Origin: an uncultured bacterium
GTDB lineage: Bacteria > Methylomirabilota > Methylomirabilia > Rokubacteriales > CSP1-6
DNA length: 7,669 nt
Assembly (NCBI GenBank): GCA_946479205.1
Contig: CAMLFJ010000138.1
Coordinates: 1 to 7,669, forward strand
Reading direction: 5' to 3'
A model generated the notes under the pieces. The model worked only from the letters and a program-made list of their open reading frames with translations, was not told where the DNA came from and did not search any database. The translations under genes and the position numbers were made by a program. Shown here in pieces: positions 6,300 through 7,669 of the stretch (its first letter is position 1; every line of letters begins with the position of its first letter).

Positions 6300-7669
6300 A
6301 TGCCCCTGACTCCCCAGCTCCGCCGCGCGCTCGAGGACATCGTCGGTCCCGCCGGCCTCGTGGTCTCGGCCGAGGGCCGCCTCACCTACGAGTGCGACAT
6401 GCACACGTTCTACAAGGGCACCCCGGACGCGGTGGTGCTCCCCGAGTCGGCGGCGCAGGTGGCGGCCATCGTCCGCCTCTGCCGCCGCGAGCACGTGCCG
6501 ATCGTGCCGCGCGGCTCGGGCACCGGCCTCATCGGCGGGGCGATGGCGCCGGAGGGCGGGGTCATGGTGTCGATGACCCGCATGAACCGCATCGTGGAGC
6601 TGGACTTCCCGAACCGCTGCGCCACCGTGCAGCCCGGCCTCATCAACCTGTGGCTGAGCCAGGCGACCCGGGAGCGCGGCTACTTCTTCGCGCCGGATCC
6701 CTCGAGCCAGATGGTCTCCTCGATCGGCGGCAACGCCTCGACCAACGCGGGCGGGCCGCACTGCCTCAAGTACGGGATCACCGTGAACCACGTGCTCGGG
6801 CTCGAGGTGGTCACCGGGGCCGGTGAGCTCGTCCAGCTCGGGGGCAAGACCCACGAGCGGCCGGGCTACGACCTCACCGGGGTCATGGTGGGGGCCGAGG
6901 GCACGCTCGGCCTGGTCACCGGGGTGATCGTGCGCCTCACGCATCTGCCGGAGGGCGTGAAGACGATCCTGGCGTCCTTCTCCTCCATCGAGGACGCCTC
7001 CGAGGCGGTCTCCGCGATCATCCGGGCCGGCATCATCCCGGCCGCGCTCGAGATGCTCGACGGGGTGGTCATCCGGGCGATCGAGGAAGGGGTGGGCGCG
7101 GGCTACCCGAAGGGCGCGGGCGCGGTGCTGCTGATCGAGCTGGACGGTCCCATCGCGGAGATCGAGGCGCAGTCCGGCCCGATCGAGGCGATCAGCCGCG
7201 ATCACCTGGCGCTCGAGATCCGCGTGGCCCAGAGCGAGGCGGAGCGCGCCCTGCTCTGGAAGGGGCGGAAGGAGGCGGCGGGCGTCTTCGGGCGGCTCAC
7301 CCCCAACTGGCTGCTCCAGGACGCGGTGGTCCCGCGCTCGAAGCTGCCCCAGATCATGAAGGAGGTCGCGGCCATCGGCGCCCGCCACCGCCTCGTGATC
7401 GCCAACGTGTTCCACGCGGGCGACGGCAATCTCCACCCGCTGATCTGCTACGACGACCGCGCGCCCGGCGAGCTCGAGCGCGCCAAGCAGGCGAACGAGG
7501 AGCTGCTGGCCGCCTGCCTGGCCCTGGGCGGCAGCGTGACCGGCGAGCACGGGGTGGGGCTCGACAAGCGCGCGAGCCTGCCGATGCAGTTCGCGGACTC
7601 CGATCTCAACTTCATGGCGCGGCTGCGGCGGGTCTTCGATCCCGACTCCATCATGAATCCCGGCAAGCT
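6300..7669 (+). CDS. glcD: Glycolate oxidase FAD-binding subunit GlcD (cut by right edge)
   Basis: This is an FAD-linked oxidase that oxidises a 2-hydroxy acid, most likely glycolate to glyoxylate, as the catalytic subunit of GlcDEF. The 456 visible codons contain a PCMH-type FAD domain at about 42-220, with PRGSGTGLIGG (70-80), APDPSSQ, SSIGGNASTNAGGPHCLKYG (140-159) and GAEGTLGLVTGV. The C-terminal oxidase domain shows WKGRKEA (320-326), VFHAGDGNLHPLI (His372, His379), TGEHGVG (Glu416, His417) and DPDSIMNPGK at the edge. The two His and the Glu are the expected metal/substrate site. It aligns along its whole length with E. coli GlcD (499 residues), so only a short tail should be missing. 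D-lactate or D-2-hydroxyglutarate dehydrogenases are related alternatives. An in-frame TGA at 6288 rules out any start earlier than 6291. ATG 6300 is the best start but has no Shine-Dalgarno sequence and lies 20 bp beyond the korB terminator. glcE and glcF are expected just outside the window. Confidence 0.93.
   Translation, partial: MPLTPQLRRALEDIVGPAGLVVSAEGRLTYECDMHTFYKGTPDAVVLPESAAQVAAIVRLCRREHVPIVPRGSGTGLIGGAMAPEGGVMVSMTRMNRIVELDFPNRCATVQPGLINLWLSQATRERGYFFAPDPSSQMVSSIGGNASTNAGGPHCLKYGITVNHVLGLEVVTGAGELVQLGGKTHERPGYDLTGVMVGAEGTLGLVTGVIVRLTHLPEGVKTILASFSSIEDASEAVSAIIRAGIIPAALEMLDGVVIRAIEEGVGAGYPKGAGAVLLIELDGPIAEIEAQSGPIEAISRDHLALEIRVAQSEAERALLWKGRKEAAGVFGRLTPNWLLQDAVVPRSKLPQIMKEVAAIGARHRLVIANVFHAGDGNLHPLICYDDRAPGELERAKQANEELLAACLALGGSVTGEHGVGLDKRASLPMQFADSDLNFMARLRRVFDPDSIMNPGK

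Noticed and set aside
6282..7550. 422-codon minus-strand frame opposite glcD
   Set aside because: No domain and biased composition; the plus-strand frame reads as GlcD throughout.
1..7669. CRISPR array, tRNA/rRNA genes, insertion sequences, defence or toxin-antitoxin genes
   Set aside because: No spaced repeats, tRNA cloverleaf, transposase motif or unexplained stretch long enough to hide one; the window is ordinary metabolic gene content.

Overview
This is a GC-rich bacterial window whose third codon positions are almost all G or C. It holds six protein-coding genes, two of them cut by the window edges. I see no tRNA or rRNA gene, insertion sequence, prophage gene or CRISPR array. The gene content (two-subunit 2-oxoglutarate:ferredoxin oxidoreductase, large glutamate synthase, GlcD-type flavin oxidase, LysR regulator) fits a free-living, metabolically versatile high-GC bacterium, for example a soil lineage such as Rokubacteria/Methylomirabilota, a proteobacterium or a relative. 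The taxon is a guess that cannot be settled from the sequence alone.

Layout. On the minus strand, 1-860 is the 5' part of gltB, the large subunit of glutamate synthase, and it runs off the left edge. A divergent intergenic region (861-1019) follows. It contains an AT-rich island with a textbook LysR-type operator, ATTAGC-ATT-GCTAAT. On the plus strand come a LysR-family regulator (1020-1913), then 40 bp later an M24 metallopeptidase of the Xaa-Pro aminopeptidase type (1954-3084). A 211-bp gap (3085-3295) carries a 3' hairpin, a plausible sigma70 promoter and a leader hairpin abutting the next ribosome binding site. Then come korA (3296-5167) and korB (5164-6195), overlapping by four bases as GTGA. 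A rho-independent terminator lies at 6246-6280, and 20 bp after it begins glcD (6300 to the right edge), the FAD subunit of a glycolate oxidase.

How the genes fit together. GltB consumes 2-oxoglutarate (plus glutamine) to make glutamate, and KorAB oxidises 2-oxoglutarate to succinyl-CoA or runs in reverse. The window therefore has two enzymes acting at the 2-oxoglutarate branch point between carbon and nitrogen metabolism. The LysR gene is divergent from gltB, the same arrangement as GltC/gltAB in Bacillus subtilis, so control of gltB is a reasonable hypothesis. GlcD feeds glycolate carbon into glyoxylate. The M24 peptidase would recycle proline-containing peptides. It may be co-transcribed with the regulator, but no functional link is visible.

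Novelty. I do not see an undescribed system here. The points worth a second look are regulatory: the divergent operator, a 12-bp tandem duplication at the gltB start, the hairpin abutting the korA ribosome binding site, and the glcD start tucked behind a terminator with no Shine-Dalgarno sequence.
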